Assembly: GCA_902362775.1 (NCBI GenBank)
Contig: CABIXV010000012.1
Location: forward strand, 1-9,187
Length of the DNA: 9,187 nt
Direction of reading: 5' to 3'
From: Clostridiales bacterium
Lineage (GTDB): Bacteria > Bacillota > Clostridia > Oscillospirales > Oscillospiraceae
Shown piece by piece: positions 1 through 6,540 of the stretch. Positions within the stretch are counted from its first letter, which is position 1, and every line of letters starts with the position of its first letter. The notes below the pieces were generated by a model that worked only from the letters and a program-made list of their open reading frames with translations, was not told the origin of the DNA and searched no databases. Both the position numbers and the translations under genes were made by a program.

Positions 1-82
1 CGTCAATCACCCGTGAATCGAAATGGAGGTACATAATGAAGAAAATTAACCTTCGGGAACTTTATCCTGATGTTTATACAAC
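1..82. repeat. Left copy of 82-bp terminal direct repeat
   Basis: These 82 bases recur without mismatch at 9106-9187. They cover the end of the sigma-gene leader, its ribosome site and the first 47 bases of the gene. The left copy is cut by the window start and the right copy by the window end, which is what a circular contig written with an overlap looks like. The real repeat could be longer if the molecule is a tandem array. Confidence 0.97.
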
Positions 83-449
83 AGACTTTTTTGTAGATGT
101 GACAGAGGAAGTAATGGAGACTATTCGAGCAGCTGAACGTGCGGAGGCTGCGTATGAGCGAAAGATGTATCGTTATAAAGCACAGTATTCTCTGGATTGC
201 GAGAATGGCATTGAAAATGCGGTGTTGTTGAAGCCGCAGACACCGGAGATGGCTCTGGAGGAAAAACAGTTTCAGGAGCAGGTCTATGCCGCTGTGATGA
301 AGCTGCCGGAGAAACAGGCAAAGCGAATTTATGCCCGATACTATCTGGGAATGACGGTAAATGAAATTGCCGAAGTAGAAGGTGTAGACCCAAGCCGTGT
401 CCGAGACAGTATCCGCCGTGGATTAAAGCAGCTTGTAAAATATTTTTGA
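36..449 (+). CDS. Sigma-70-like helix-turn-helix protein of ICE type
   Basis: This 137-residue protein resembles the small sigma-70-family (region 4-like) proteins common in Tn1549/Tn916-like conjugative elements of Clostridia. The C-terminal part, about residues 85-133, reads like sigma region 4: a conserved LPEKQAKRIYARYYLGM stretch, then a helix-turn-helix in which IAEVEGV is the first helix and PSRVRDSIRRGL the recognition helix. The N-terminal half is rich in charged helix and has no recognisable region 2, so it is unlikely to act as a complete sigma factor. A GGAGG at 25-29 lies six bases before the ATG. The gene is followed by a 218-bp gap and then the transport cassette. Its partner genes in the parent element are absent. 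Its role is probably regulation of element genes, which is inferred from family and context only. Confidence 0.85.
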   Translation: MKKINLRELYPDVYTTDFFVDVTEEVMETIRAAERAEAAYERKMYRYKAQYSLDCENGIENAVLLKPQTPEMALEEKQFQEQVYAAVMKLPEKQAKRIYARYYLGMTVNEIAEVEGVDPSRVRDSIRRGLKQLVKYF

Positions 450-600
450 TAAAGTTTCATTTGATGCGCCTGTTTTTTGCCTTTTTTGTCAGTGTTAATA
501 AGAAGGACAAGTTTTCCTCCTTCATCAGTACCGATTTTATAAATAAAAAAGAAAAAATGTGTTTTAGAGGCCGTAGGACTTCTGTTGCTGTAGGCTTTCC

Positions 601-629
601 TTGACTGCTTCCAAAATATGCAGTATTAT
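601..629 (+). promoter_or_regulatory. Sigma-70 promoter of the araC-type gene
   Basis: The -35 element TTGACT (601-606) and the -10 element TATTAT (624-629) are separated by exactly 17 bp. Each differs from consensus at one position. The predicted start is near 635-637, giving a leader of about 32 nt with the AGGAGG ribosome site at 655-660 just before the ATG at 668. Confidence 0.75.
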
Positions 630-631
630 AT

Positions 632-649
632 GATTAGCTTTGACTAACC
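632..649. promoter_or_regulatory. Operator-like dyad at the araC-type transcription start
   Basis: The dyad is GATTAG-CTTTGA-CTAACC: two 6-bp arms (five of six positions symmetrical) around a 6-bp spacer, beginning two bases after the -10 element and covering the predicted start site. A repressor bound here would block transcription. From memory, the 6-6-6 layout resembles operators of Gram-positive DtxR/MntR-family repressors such as SloR/ScaR (AATTAA-N6-TTAATT type). The DtxR-like protein at 8308-8673 is the obvious candidate to bind it, by inference only. Confidence 0.4.
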
Positions 650-667
650 AAGAAAGGAGGGCGTACA

Positions 668-1633
668 ATGACAAACCAATACATGACGAAGCTGTACCAT
701 GATCTGCTCTCCAACTCTCCGCAGACAGTGACAATAGATATTCCGGCTGATATGGGAACAGGCCAGATTTCACAGGTTGTTACAAAGCAAGGTGCTGTTG
801 TATCCGACTGGAAAATGAACTATTTTTCAGATATGAATGTGCAGGGTGTAAGCTGCGAAGATTATATTCAACTTTTATTTTGCTTCAATGATGGCGTATC
901 GTGGAATATTGCAGATGCGCGTCAAAGTGTCAGCATCCAGAAAGGCGAATCCTGCATTTATCGAGGACATGGTAAAATGGAATACTTGTGTTATTCCGGG
1001 AAGAAAGATTTTCTTTTCAAGAATATAAAAATTCCCATGCCCTATTTTCACAAAATTTTGAATGACTACTTTGAAGATAGTGAAATAAACGCTTATGAAA
1101 AGAAATTATTGACAGGAATTTCAAAAGTGAGCGTTACCCCGTATATGGAACACATTTTTGCGGAGGTAAAAGATTTTACGCAATATCGTGGCGGTTTAGG
1201 GTATCTATTCTTGGAAAGCAAAGTTTTTGAATTGCTGTCTGTGTACTTGAGTGAAGTATTGGAACTCAGTATTCTTTCATCGAGTTATATCAGCATTTCT
1301 AAAAGTGACAGGGACTCAATTACCGAGGCAAAGCGGATTATCGACAGCCAGCTTGCTTTTGCACCGAGTTGTGAGGAACTGGCGAAAAAGGTCAATATCA
1401 GTGTTTCCAAGCTGACAAAGGGATTTAATTCTTTATTTGGGACATCGGTTCACGCATACATCATAGATCAAAGACTGGAAAAAGCGGCAGGGCTGCTTTT
1501 GGAAAGCGACTTGAATGTAAGCCAGATCGCAACGCTGGTTGGATATTCAAAACCAAGCAATTTTGCGGCTGCGTTCAAAAAGAAATATGGAGTAATACCT
1601 AAGAACTATAAAGATGAAAATACGATTGGCTAA
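668..1633 (+). CDS. AraC-family activator, PchR/YbtA-like
   Basis: This 321-residue protein has an AraC-type DNA-binding domain at about residues 216-316. The first helix-turn-helix is around 234-255 (CEELAKKVNISVSKLTKGF) and the second around 283-304 (VSQIATLVGYSKPSNFAAAF), ending in the usual F..KYGV.P..Y motif. The pattern SKLTKGFNSLFGTSVHAY closely follows siderophore-responsive regulators such as PchR and YbtA. Residues 1-200 would form the ligand-sensing part and have no recognisable enzyme motif. The ATG at 668 follows an AAAGGAGGG site at 653-661; another Met at residue 6 has no such support. The gene is more AT-rich than the transport genes that follow. It lies directly upstream of the transport operon and probably activates it in response to the imported ligand. 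Family assignment is firm; the siderophore link is inferred. Confidence 0.88.
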   Translation: MTNQYMTKLYHDLLSNSPQTVTIDIPADMGTGQISQVVTKQGAVVSDWKMNYFSDMNVQGVSCEDYIQLLFCFNDGVSWNIADARQSVSIQKGESCIYRGHGKMEYLCYSGKKDFLFKNIKIPMPYFHKILNDYFEDSEINAYEKKLLTGISKVSVTPYMEHIFAEVKDFTQYRGGLGYLFLESKVFELLSVYLSEVLELSILSSSYISISKSDRDSITEAKRIIDSQLAFAPSCEELAKKVNISVSKLTKGFNSLFGTSVHAYIIDQRLEKAAGLLLESDLNVSQIATLVGYSKPSNFAAAFKKKYGVIPKNYKDENTIG

Positions 1634-1651
1634 ACCTAAAAAAATACCGTT

Positions 1652-1689
1652 TTTGGGTAGAATGAAATCGGGTTTGGGTTGGATGTAAC
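1652..1689 (+). promoter_or_regulatory. Tandem 17-bp repeats, probable AraC-protein binding site
   Basis: TTTGGGTAGAATGAAAT (1652-1668) and TTTGGGTTGGATGTAAC (1673-1689) match at 13 of 17 positions, and their starts are 21 bp apart, two helical turns. This is the classic arrangement of an AraC-family activator site. The second repeat overlaps the -35 region of the promoter below, as expected for activation by contact with sigma. A related inverted half, ACCTAAAAA at 1634-1642, pairs with TTTTTGGGT at 1650-1658 and lies just after the araC-type stop codon. The site is clear as a repeat; the binding protein is inferred. Confidence 0.6.
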
Positions 1690-1707
1690 AACGGAAATTG
1701 GTACAAT
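1679..1707 (+). promoter_or_regulatory. Activator-dependent promoter of the transport operon
   Basis: A good -10 element TACAAT (1702-1707) is preceded, 17 bp upstream, by a poor -35 element TTGGAT (1679-1684) that lies within the second AraC-like repeat. A weak -35 under an activator site is typical of AraC-controlled promoters. The palindrome AAATTG-GTA-CAATTT (1695-1709) is centred on the -10 and could also be a protein site. The predicted start is near 1713-1715. Confidence 0.5.
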
Positions 1708-1709
1708 TT

Positions 1710-1748
1710 GCGATGTGGTTAGAGAAGATTAACCGCATCGCATTTTTT
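1710..1748 (+). terminator. Intrinsic terminator between araC-type gene and transport operon
   Basis: A 12-bp stem pairs 1710-1721 with 1730-1741 (one G-T pair) around an 8-base loop, followed by ATTTTTTAT. It would stop transcripts running on from the araC-type gene. The predicted start of the operon promoter falls inside the left arm, so operon transcripts would carry only a shortened stem. The loop-proximal part, GGTTAG-AGAAGA-TTAACC (1717-1734), shares its GGTTAG arm and 6-bp spacing with the dyad at 632-649. Confidence 0.8.
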
Positions 1749-1780
1749 ATTTTCCAAATAAAGTGAGGAGGAATAAGAGT

Positions 1781-2383
1781 ATGAAACAAAAGCTAAATGC
1801 GAAAGATTTTATTCTCATCGGTGTTTTAACGGCCCTCATGTGGATTATCTGCATGGTTATCAGCACCATTATGAGCGTGGCTGGCCCGGTGACAAACGTA
1901 TTTTACCCGTCCGTTGTTGCGATCCCGAATGGCATCGTTATGATGCTCCTGCTGGCTAAGGTTCCGAAGAAAGGCGTGTTTACCATTTGCGCCGCAATTC
2001 AGGCGATCCTGTTTCTGCTGGTGGGTGCTTTCTGGTTCATTCCTATCGGCTTGATAATTGGCGGTATCATTTGCGATTTTCTGGTTATGAGCCGGAATGA
2101 AATCACAATGAAGTCCATGATGGCAGCCTATGCGCTGTTCAGTGCTATCTTCGCTTTTAGTGCTATCTGCCCCATCAAATTTCTTCAAAGCGCATTTGTC
2201 GGAGCAATGGAGAAAAACAATATTGCACCAGAGTACATTCAGGGAATGTTGAGCATTACTTCCGTTCCCATGCTGGTAGTCATTGTTGCTGCCGGATTGG
2301 TGGGAGGTCTGATTGGTGGCTTTATCGGTCAGAAAGCATTAAAAAAACACTTTATCAAAGCTGGACTTGTTTCAGTAAAATAA
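1781..2383 (+). CDS. ECF transporter S component, MptD/Trep_Strep type
   Basis: This 200-residue, very hydrophobic protein has about six membrane segments (approximately residues 10-33, 44-60, 66-82, 84-102, 113-133 and 163-184). Length and pattern, including the NGIVMMLLLAKVPKKGVFTI region, match the MptD/Trep_Strep family of putative ECF substrate-binding proteins. It would capture the substrate in the membrane and work with the T and ATPase proteins encoded next. The substrate of this family is not firmly known. Here the neighbours point to a metallophore, haem-like or metal-linked compound, which is inference. The ATG at 1781 is chosen because GAGGAGG at 1765-1771 lies nine bases upstream; an in-frame GTG at 1763 would place the start ahead of that site. 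It is the first gene of the operon, 32 bp after the terminator hairpin. Confidence 0.85.
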   Translation: MKQKLNAKDFILIGVLTALMWIICMVISTIMSVAGPVTNVFYPSVVAIPNGIVMMLLLAKVPKKGVFTICAAIQAILFLLVGAFWFIPIGLIIGGIICDFLVMSRNEITMKSMMAAYALFSAIFAFSAICPIKFLQSAFVGAMEKNNIAPEYIQGMLSITSVPMLVVIVAAGLVGGLIGGFIGQKALKKHFIKAGLVSVK

Positions 2384-2388
2384 CAGGA

Positions 2389-2480
2389 TCAGCCCCCTGA
2401 AACTTTATCAGGCAATACAGGCAAGCGGGCTGCCTGACTTCAGAGCGTGGGGCTGAGAACAGTCCCGCGTTTTGATTTTT
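2389..2480 (+). promoter_or_regulatory. Structured RNA element in the S-T gap, possible attenuator
   Basis: The 113-bp gap between the S and T genes folds strongly. TCAGCCCC (2389-2396) pairs with GGGGCTGA (2449-2456), CTGAA (2397-2401) with TTCAG (2439-2443), and TCAGGCA (2408-2414) with TGCCTGA (2431-2437). A second CAGGCA at 2418-2423 could take the same partner. An alternative stem pairs GCGGGCTG (2425-2432) with CAGTCCCGC (2460-2468, one bulge) and is followed by GTTTTGATTTTT, like a terminator. The two folds share 2431-2432 and cannot both form. It could tune downstream expression relative to the S gene or protect mRNA ends. It matches no riboswitch class I know. Confidence 0.5.
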
Positions 2481-2496
2481 ATAGGGAGACATTTGA

Positions 2497-3270
2497 ATGG
2501 AAGAAGCACAAATTAAACAAATAATTGAGCGCCAGCCCCTACACGGCTCTGCGCTCCTCGACCCACGCTGCAAGATACTTCTTTTGGTCTGCATTGGTTT
2601 TGTCAGTTATTTTCTGGCCGGAGAAGTTGTCAGTCTCGCGCTCATGCTGGTTTATGGGCTGTTTATTGCCTTGGGTAACGGTGGAAAATGGGCTGTCAAA
2701 ATGATAGTGACCTATATTATCGTTGCTTATCTCAATGCCCTGCTCCGTTATGTCCAAGTTCCGGTTTTAAGTGTGATTATGAGCGTGTTCGGCGTGACGG
2801 TCTTAAAATTGATCCCTATCATGATGATGGGACTTTGGATATTGCGAACTACATACATGGATGACTTAATGGTGGCACTTCAACGGATGCGGCTGCCCCA
2901 GGCAGTCACAATCCCCCTTGTTGTTATGTTCCGCTATATCCCTACTTTACGGATTGAATACCGACAAATCCGAAGCACGATGGATATTCGCGGTATCAGT
3001 GATACCGTGTGGAAACGGGTATCCCATCCGTTAGCAACCATAGAATATATTTTGATACCTCTGCTGATGCGGTGCTTGAAAGTCACTGATGAACTGGCAG
3101 CATCCGGCACAACACGCGGTCTGGAGTTGGAGTGCAAACGCTACGCGCTGCGGCCAATCCGTTTTTCGTGGCCGGAAATCGTGGTATCGTTGTTGGGTAT
3201 CCTCTTTTTGGTCGGTTTGCTTTTTATCGATCAGACTAAAATCGGGGAAATCATTTTGTGGAGGGTATGA
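2497..3270 (+). CDS. ecfT: ECF transporter transmembrane T protein (EcfT/CbiQ family)
   Basis: This 257-residue membrane protein is the scaffold that couples ATP hydrolysis to the S component. The N-terminus has the family's LDPRCKILLL stretch (21-30), followed by membrane segments at about 28-60, 67-85 and 90-117, and a last one at about 226-244. The cytoplasmic coupling helices carry the two Arg-Gly motifs of the family: DIRG at 163-166 and TTRG at 205-208, which engage the two ATPase domains. The ATG at 2497 has AGGGAG at 2483-2488, eight bases upstream. Its stop codon at 3268-3270 lies just before the ATPase start, so translation is probably coupled. It lies 113 bp downstream of the S gene behind a strong RNA fold. 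Length is normal for the family. Confidence 0.9.
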   Translation: MEEAQIKQIIERQPLHGSALLDPRCKILLLVCIGFVSYFLAGEVVSLALMLVYGLFIALGNGGKWAVKMIVTYIIVAYLNALLRYVQVPVLSVIMSVFGVTVLKLIPIMMMGLWILRTTYMDDLMVALQRMRLPQAVTIPLVVMFRYIPTLRIEYRQIRSTMDIRGISDTVWKRVSHPLATIEYILIPLLMRCLKVTDELAASGTTRGLELECKRYALRPIRFSWPEIVVSLLGILFLVGLLFIDQTKIGEIILWRV

Positions 3271-3272
3271 CG

Positions 3273-4739
3273 ATGATCTCATTTCAGAATTTTAGCTTTC
3301 GTTATGAAGAAAGCAAAGACTTCACCCTCCGTGGAATTGATATGATCGTGCAGACGGGTGAGTTCATTCTTCTGACAGGGCGAAGCGGCTGCGGCAAAAC
3401 AACCCTGATCCGCTCACTCAACGGTCTGATTCCGCACTTTTATCCCGGAGAAATCCAAGGCGATCTGCTCATGGATGGTCATTCGCTGCTGGAAATGAAG
3501 CCGTCTGAATTAGCCGGACAGGTTGGAACGGTATTCCAAGACCCACGCTCTCAATTCTTTATGACGGATACCACGCGGGAACTGGCTTTCGGCTGCGAAA
3601 ATCTCGGACTCCCCCGCGAGGAAACGATTGATCGCATTGCAAAAGCGGCGAAAGAGTTGGAATTGGTAAACTACTTGAACAGAAGTATCTTTGCATTATC
3701 CAGCGGGGAAAAACAACAGATCGCAATCGGTTCTGTTTATGCGCTGGGACCAAAAGTATATATTTTTGATGAACCATCGGCCAATCTGGACTATGCCGCT
3801 ACCAAACGGTTGGCAGAAATTATGGGAAAACTGAAACACGCTGGATACACAATTTTTGTGGTAGAGCATCGTTTTTATTATTTGCGCGATCTGATTGATA
3901 GAGCCTTTTTGATTCAGAACGGAAAAATTGAGCATGAGGTCACAGGGGAACAGTTTTGCTCTTTGCCCGAAGAAACACGAATTTCTTATGGTCTGCGGAC
4001 AGCATACCCGGAACGCGATGCAGAACATTATCAGGAAAAGCCACATACAAAGGACGAGACACATCGGCTGGAAGTTCACAATTTAAGTTTTGCCTACAAG
4101 AAAGGGCCGGATATTTTCCACAATATCAGCTTTGAAGCTCATGCAGGAGATGTGATCGGTATTCTGGGCCATAACGGAGCCGGAAAAACAACCCTCTTAT
4201 CTATTCTAACGGGTCTGCTAAAGCAGCAGCGTGGCGAGGTCTGCTTTGACGGTAAAAAACTTACACCACGCCAGCGGCGGGCACTTTCCTATCTTGTCAT
4301 GCAAGATACGGATTATCAGCTTTTTGCCAGCAGTGTGGAGGAAGAACTATCCCTTGGTATGAAGGATGATTGCAAAGAAAAAGTGGATGAAACGCTGAAA
4401 GCACTGGAACTATTAGATTACCGTGAACGGCATCCGGCATCCCTTTCAGGTGGTCAAAAGCAGAGGGTTACTATCGGTGCGGCAATCGTAAAGGGCAGCC
4501 CAGTGATCTACTTTGACGAGCCTACCAGTGGTTTGGACTACGATTCTATGGTGCGTGTCAGCAAACTGATCGAACAACTTTCAAGCTCTGGTGTGATCGT
4601 GTTTGTGGTGTCACACGATTTTGAATTTATTGTTCGTACCTGTACGGAGGTGGTTCAGTTGGATGATGATGGGGCTATTCAAAATCAAAGGCTTTCACCA
4701 GAAATTTTGAAAACGCTGTCCGAAAAATATTTTAACTGA
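3273..4739 (+). CDS. ECF transporter ATPase with two fused ABC domains
   Basis: This 488-residue protein is a tandem fusion of the two ECF ATPases (EcfA and EcfA'). Domain 1 has Walker A GRSGCGKT (36-43), Q-loop Gln89, signature LSSGE (142-146), Walker B VYIFDE (162-167) and His199. Domain 2 has Walker A GHNGAGKT (299-306), Gln344, signature LSGGQ (391-395), Walker B VIYFDE (411-416) and His448. All residues needed for ATP hydrolysis are present in both halves; only the first signature departs from LSGGQ. The domains are joined by a charged linker at about 235-264. The ATG at 3273 is preferred because GGAGGG (3260-3265) lies seven bases upstream. The in-frame GTG at 3258 and ATG at 3267 are poorly placed. 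It powers the S-T complex at the inner face of the membrane. Confidence 0.92.
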   Translation: MISFQNFSFRYEESKDFTLRGIDMIVQTGEFILLTGRSGCGKTTLIRSLNGLIPHFYPGEIQGDLLMDGHSLLEMKPSELAGQVGTVFQDPRSQFFMTDTTRELAFGCENLGLPREETIDRIAKAAKELELVNYLNRSIFALSSGEKQQIAIGSVYALGPKVYIFDEPSANLDYAATKRLAEIMGKLKHAGYTIFVVEHRFYYLRDLIDRAFLIQNGKIEHEVTGEQFCSLPEETRISYGLRTAYPERDAEHYQEKPHTKDETHRLEVHNLSFAYKKGPDIFHNISFEAHAGDVIGILGHNGAGKTTLLSILTGLLKQQRGEVCFDGKKLTPRQRRALSYLVMQDTDYQLFASSVEEELSLGMKDDCKEKVDETLKALELLDYRERHPASLSGGQKQRVTIGAAIVKGSPVIYFDEPTSGLDYDSMVRVSKLIEQLSSSGVIVFVVSHDFEFIVRTCTEVVQLDDDGAIQNQRLSPEILKTLSEKYFN

Positions 4740-4755
4740 TAAGGAGGTTGGAATT

Positions 4756-6540
4756 ATGTTTCAAAAAGTATTTGAGTATGCAGGGCCTCATAAGAAGGGG
4801 CTTTATGCAGCAACGGCCATCGTGCTGGTCAGCGTCCTGATGGGTGTCCTGCCCTTTGTGTTGGCTTATCAGGTGATAGCGCCGCTGGTCATGGGTGAAT
4901 CTATTGGAGCATCCTTTATCATTTCGCGCGTGGCTCTTGTCTTGGCGTGTCTGGTGCTGCAAGCCCTTTTCTATGGCTGGGGACTGAATCTTTCTCACAA
5001 AGCCGCTTATGACACGCTGCTCCGTCTGCGAACGGCACTTCAAAAACGGTTTGAAAAGCTGCCCCTCGGTGTCATTCAGGATAAAGGCACCGGCACAGTC
5101 AAAAAGCTGTTCGTGGATGATGTAGACAGTCTGGAAGTTTTACTGGCTCACTCCATGCCGGAGGGAATTGCAAATCTGATGATCCCTATTGCGGTTTATG
5201 TGGCAATGTTCTTTGTGGATTGGAAACTGGCGCTTCTGTCGCTGGCATCTATTCCGATCAGTCTGATTGCCATGATGACGATGTATTCCGTCGGCATGAA
5301 GAAAATGGGGCCTTACTACATGGCCGGACAGAAGATGAACAATACCATCATTGAGTACATTAACGGTATGGAAGTTGTCAAGGTATTCAATAAGGACGCA
5401 GATTCCTATGAGCGGTTCCGCAAAGATGTATCAGATTATCGGGACTATACTCTGGCGTGGTACAAGGCGGCGTGGCCGTGGATGGCAATTTACAGCAGTC
5501 TGCTTCCATGCACCATTATTCTGACTTTACCTGTTGGCGCATGGTTCGTTCTCTCTGGCTGGTCTACTTTGCCTAATTTGATCTTGGTACTGTGTCTTTC
5601 TTTAAGTATTGGTATGCCACTGCTGAAATCTCTCGGTTTCCTGCCTACCATGCCCCAGCTCAACTATAAAATTTCTGCATTGGAGCAGGTGTTGGATGCG
5701 CCAGAGCTCCAGCAGACAGAAGATGCGTTCCACGGGAAAGATGACACCATTACTTATGACCATGTTTCTTTCGCTTATCAGACCACACAGCCCGGCCCGG
5801 ATGGAAAGCCTGTTGTAATTGAGGATGAAGTTCTCCATGACATTTCCTTTACGGCAAAAGCTGAACAGAAAACAGCCCTTGTTGGTGAATCTGGCTCCGG
5901 CAAGAGTACATTAGCGAAACTGCTGATTCACTATTATGACCCACAGAAAGGCAGTATTTCCATCGGTGGGCAGAAATTATGCGATATGAGCCTTGAAGCA
6001 CTCAACAGCCGTATTTCCTATGTGGCGCAGGATCAATACCTGTTCAACACCTCTCTGCTCGAAAACATTCGGCTTGGTCGGCTGAACGCAACGGATGAAG
6101 AAGTGGTGGAGGCCGCAAAGAAAGCTCAGTGTATGGAGTTCCTTGAGAAACTTCCGCAGGGTATTCATTCGATGGCTGGTGATGCAGGAAAAATGCTCTC
6201 CGGCGGTCAGCGCCAGCGTATTTCTCTGGCAAGGGCAATCTTAAAAGATGCTCCAATTGTGGTGCTTGACGAGGCAACTGCCTATGCCGATCCCGAAAAT
6301 GAGGAAAAGATGGAAGCTGCCATTGCAGAGCTTGTAAAAGGTAAGACCCTTGTGGTTATCGCGCACAAATTACCAGCCATTATGAACGCAGATCAGATTT
6401 GTGTTATGGATCACGGAAAGCTGGTTGCAACGGGCAAACATCAGGAGCTGATCCAGTCCTGCCCAGAATATCAAAAGTTGTGGAAAGCGGCACAGGACAG
6501 CGCCGAGTGGAAAGTACATACTGCAAAGGAGGGGAAATAA
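4756..6540 (+). CDS. ABC half-transporter, YbtP/IrtA-like
   Basis: This 594-residue protein has an exporter-type membrane domain (about residues 15-310, six helices) and a C-terminal ATPase domain. ATPase motifs are Walker A GESGSGKS (377-384), Gln425, signature LSGGQ (481-485), Walker B IVVLDE (501-506) and His537. The sequence after Walker B, EATAYADPENE, differs from the usual SALD/SSVD-type D-loop and recalls the siderophore-importing YbtP/IrtA branch, as I remember it. There is no N-terminal flavin domain as in mycobacterial IrtA. A short insertion rich in Gly and Pro (about 342-358) precedes the core ATPase fold. AAGGAGG at 4741-4747 lies eight bases before the ATG. It ends directly against the next gene, with which it probably forms a heterodimer. 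Import of a ferric siderophore is inferred; a drug or peptide exporter is the alternative. Confidence 0.85.
   Translation: MFQKVFEYAGPHKKGLYAATAIVLVSVLMGVLPFVLAYQVIAPLVMGESIGASFIISRVALVLACLVLQALFYGWGLNLSHKAAYDTLLRLRTALQKRFEKLPLGVIQDKGTGTVKKLFVDDVDSLEVLLAHSMPEGIANLMIPIAVYVAMFFVDWKLALLSLASIPISLIAMMTMYSVGMKKMGPYYMAGQKMNNTIIEYINGMEVVKVFNKDADSYERFRKDVSDYRDYTLAWYKAAWPWMAIYSSLLPCTIILTLPVGAWFVLSGWSTLPNLILVLCLSLSIGMPLLKSLGFLPTMPQLNYKISALEQVLDAPELQQTEDAFHGKDDTITYDHVSFAYQTTQPGPDGKPVVIEDEVLHDISFTAKAEQKTALVGESGSGKSTLAKLLIHYYDPQKGSISIGGQKLCDMSLEALNSRISYVAQDQYLFNTSLLENIRLGRLNATDEEVVEAAKKAQCMEFLEKLPQGIHSMAGDAGKMLSGGQRQRISLARAILKDAPIVVLDEATAYADPENEEKMEAAIAELVKGKTLVVIAHKLPAIMNADQICVMDHGKLVATGKHQELIQSCPEYQKLWKAAQDSAEWKVHTAKEGK

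Larger units (their letters stand above)
450..667. other. Intergenic leader between sigma-like gene and araC-type gene
   Basis: This AT-rich 218-bp stretch has no open frame with a ribosome site. Just after the sigma gene there are two T-runs (about 471-487) with no good stem before them, so a terminator is not supported. A weak hairpin pairs 502-507 with 518-523. A pair of similar 8-mers, GCCGTAGG at 570-577 and GCTGTAGG at 587-594, lies immediately upstream of the -35 element and could be a regulator site. The promoter and an operator-like dyad follow and are listed separately. Confidence 0.6.

Noticed and set aside
471..487. Two T-runs after the sigma-like gene as a terminator
   Set aside because: No stable stem precedes them.
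1634..1658. A-T rich hairpin just after the araC-type stop as a terminator
   Set aside because: The nine-pair stem is mainly A-T and is not followed by T residues. Overlap with the activator repeats explains it better.
1763..1780. GTG start for the S component, adding six residues
   Set aside because: The GTG lies ahead of the GAGGAGG site that serves the ATG at 1781, and the extra residues look like translated ribosome-site sequence.
1826..2188. 120-residue minus-strand frame
   Set aside because: It is antisense to the S component gene and its composition (His, Asn, Asp rich) is that of a reversed membrane protein sequence.
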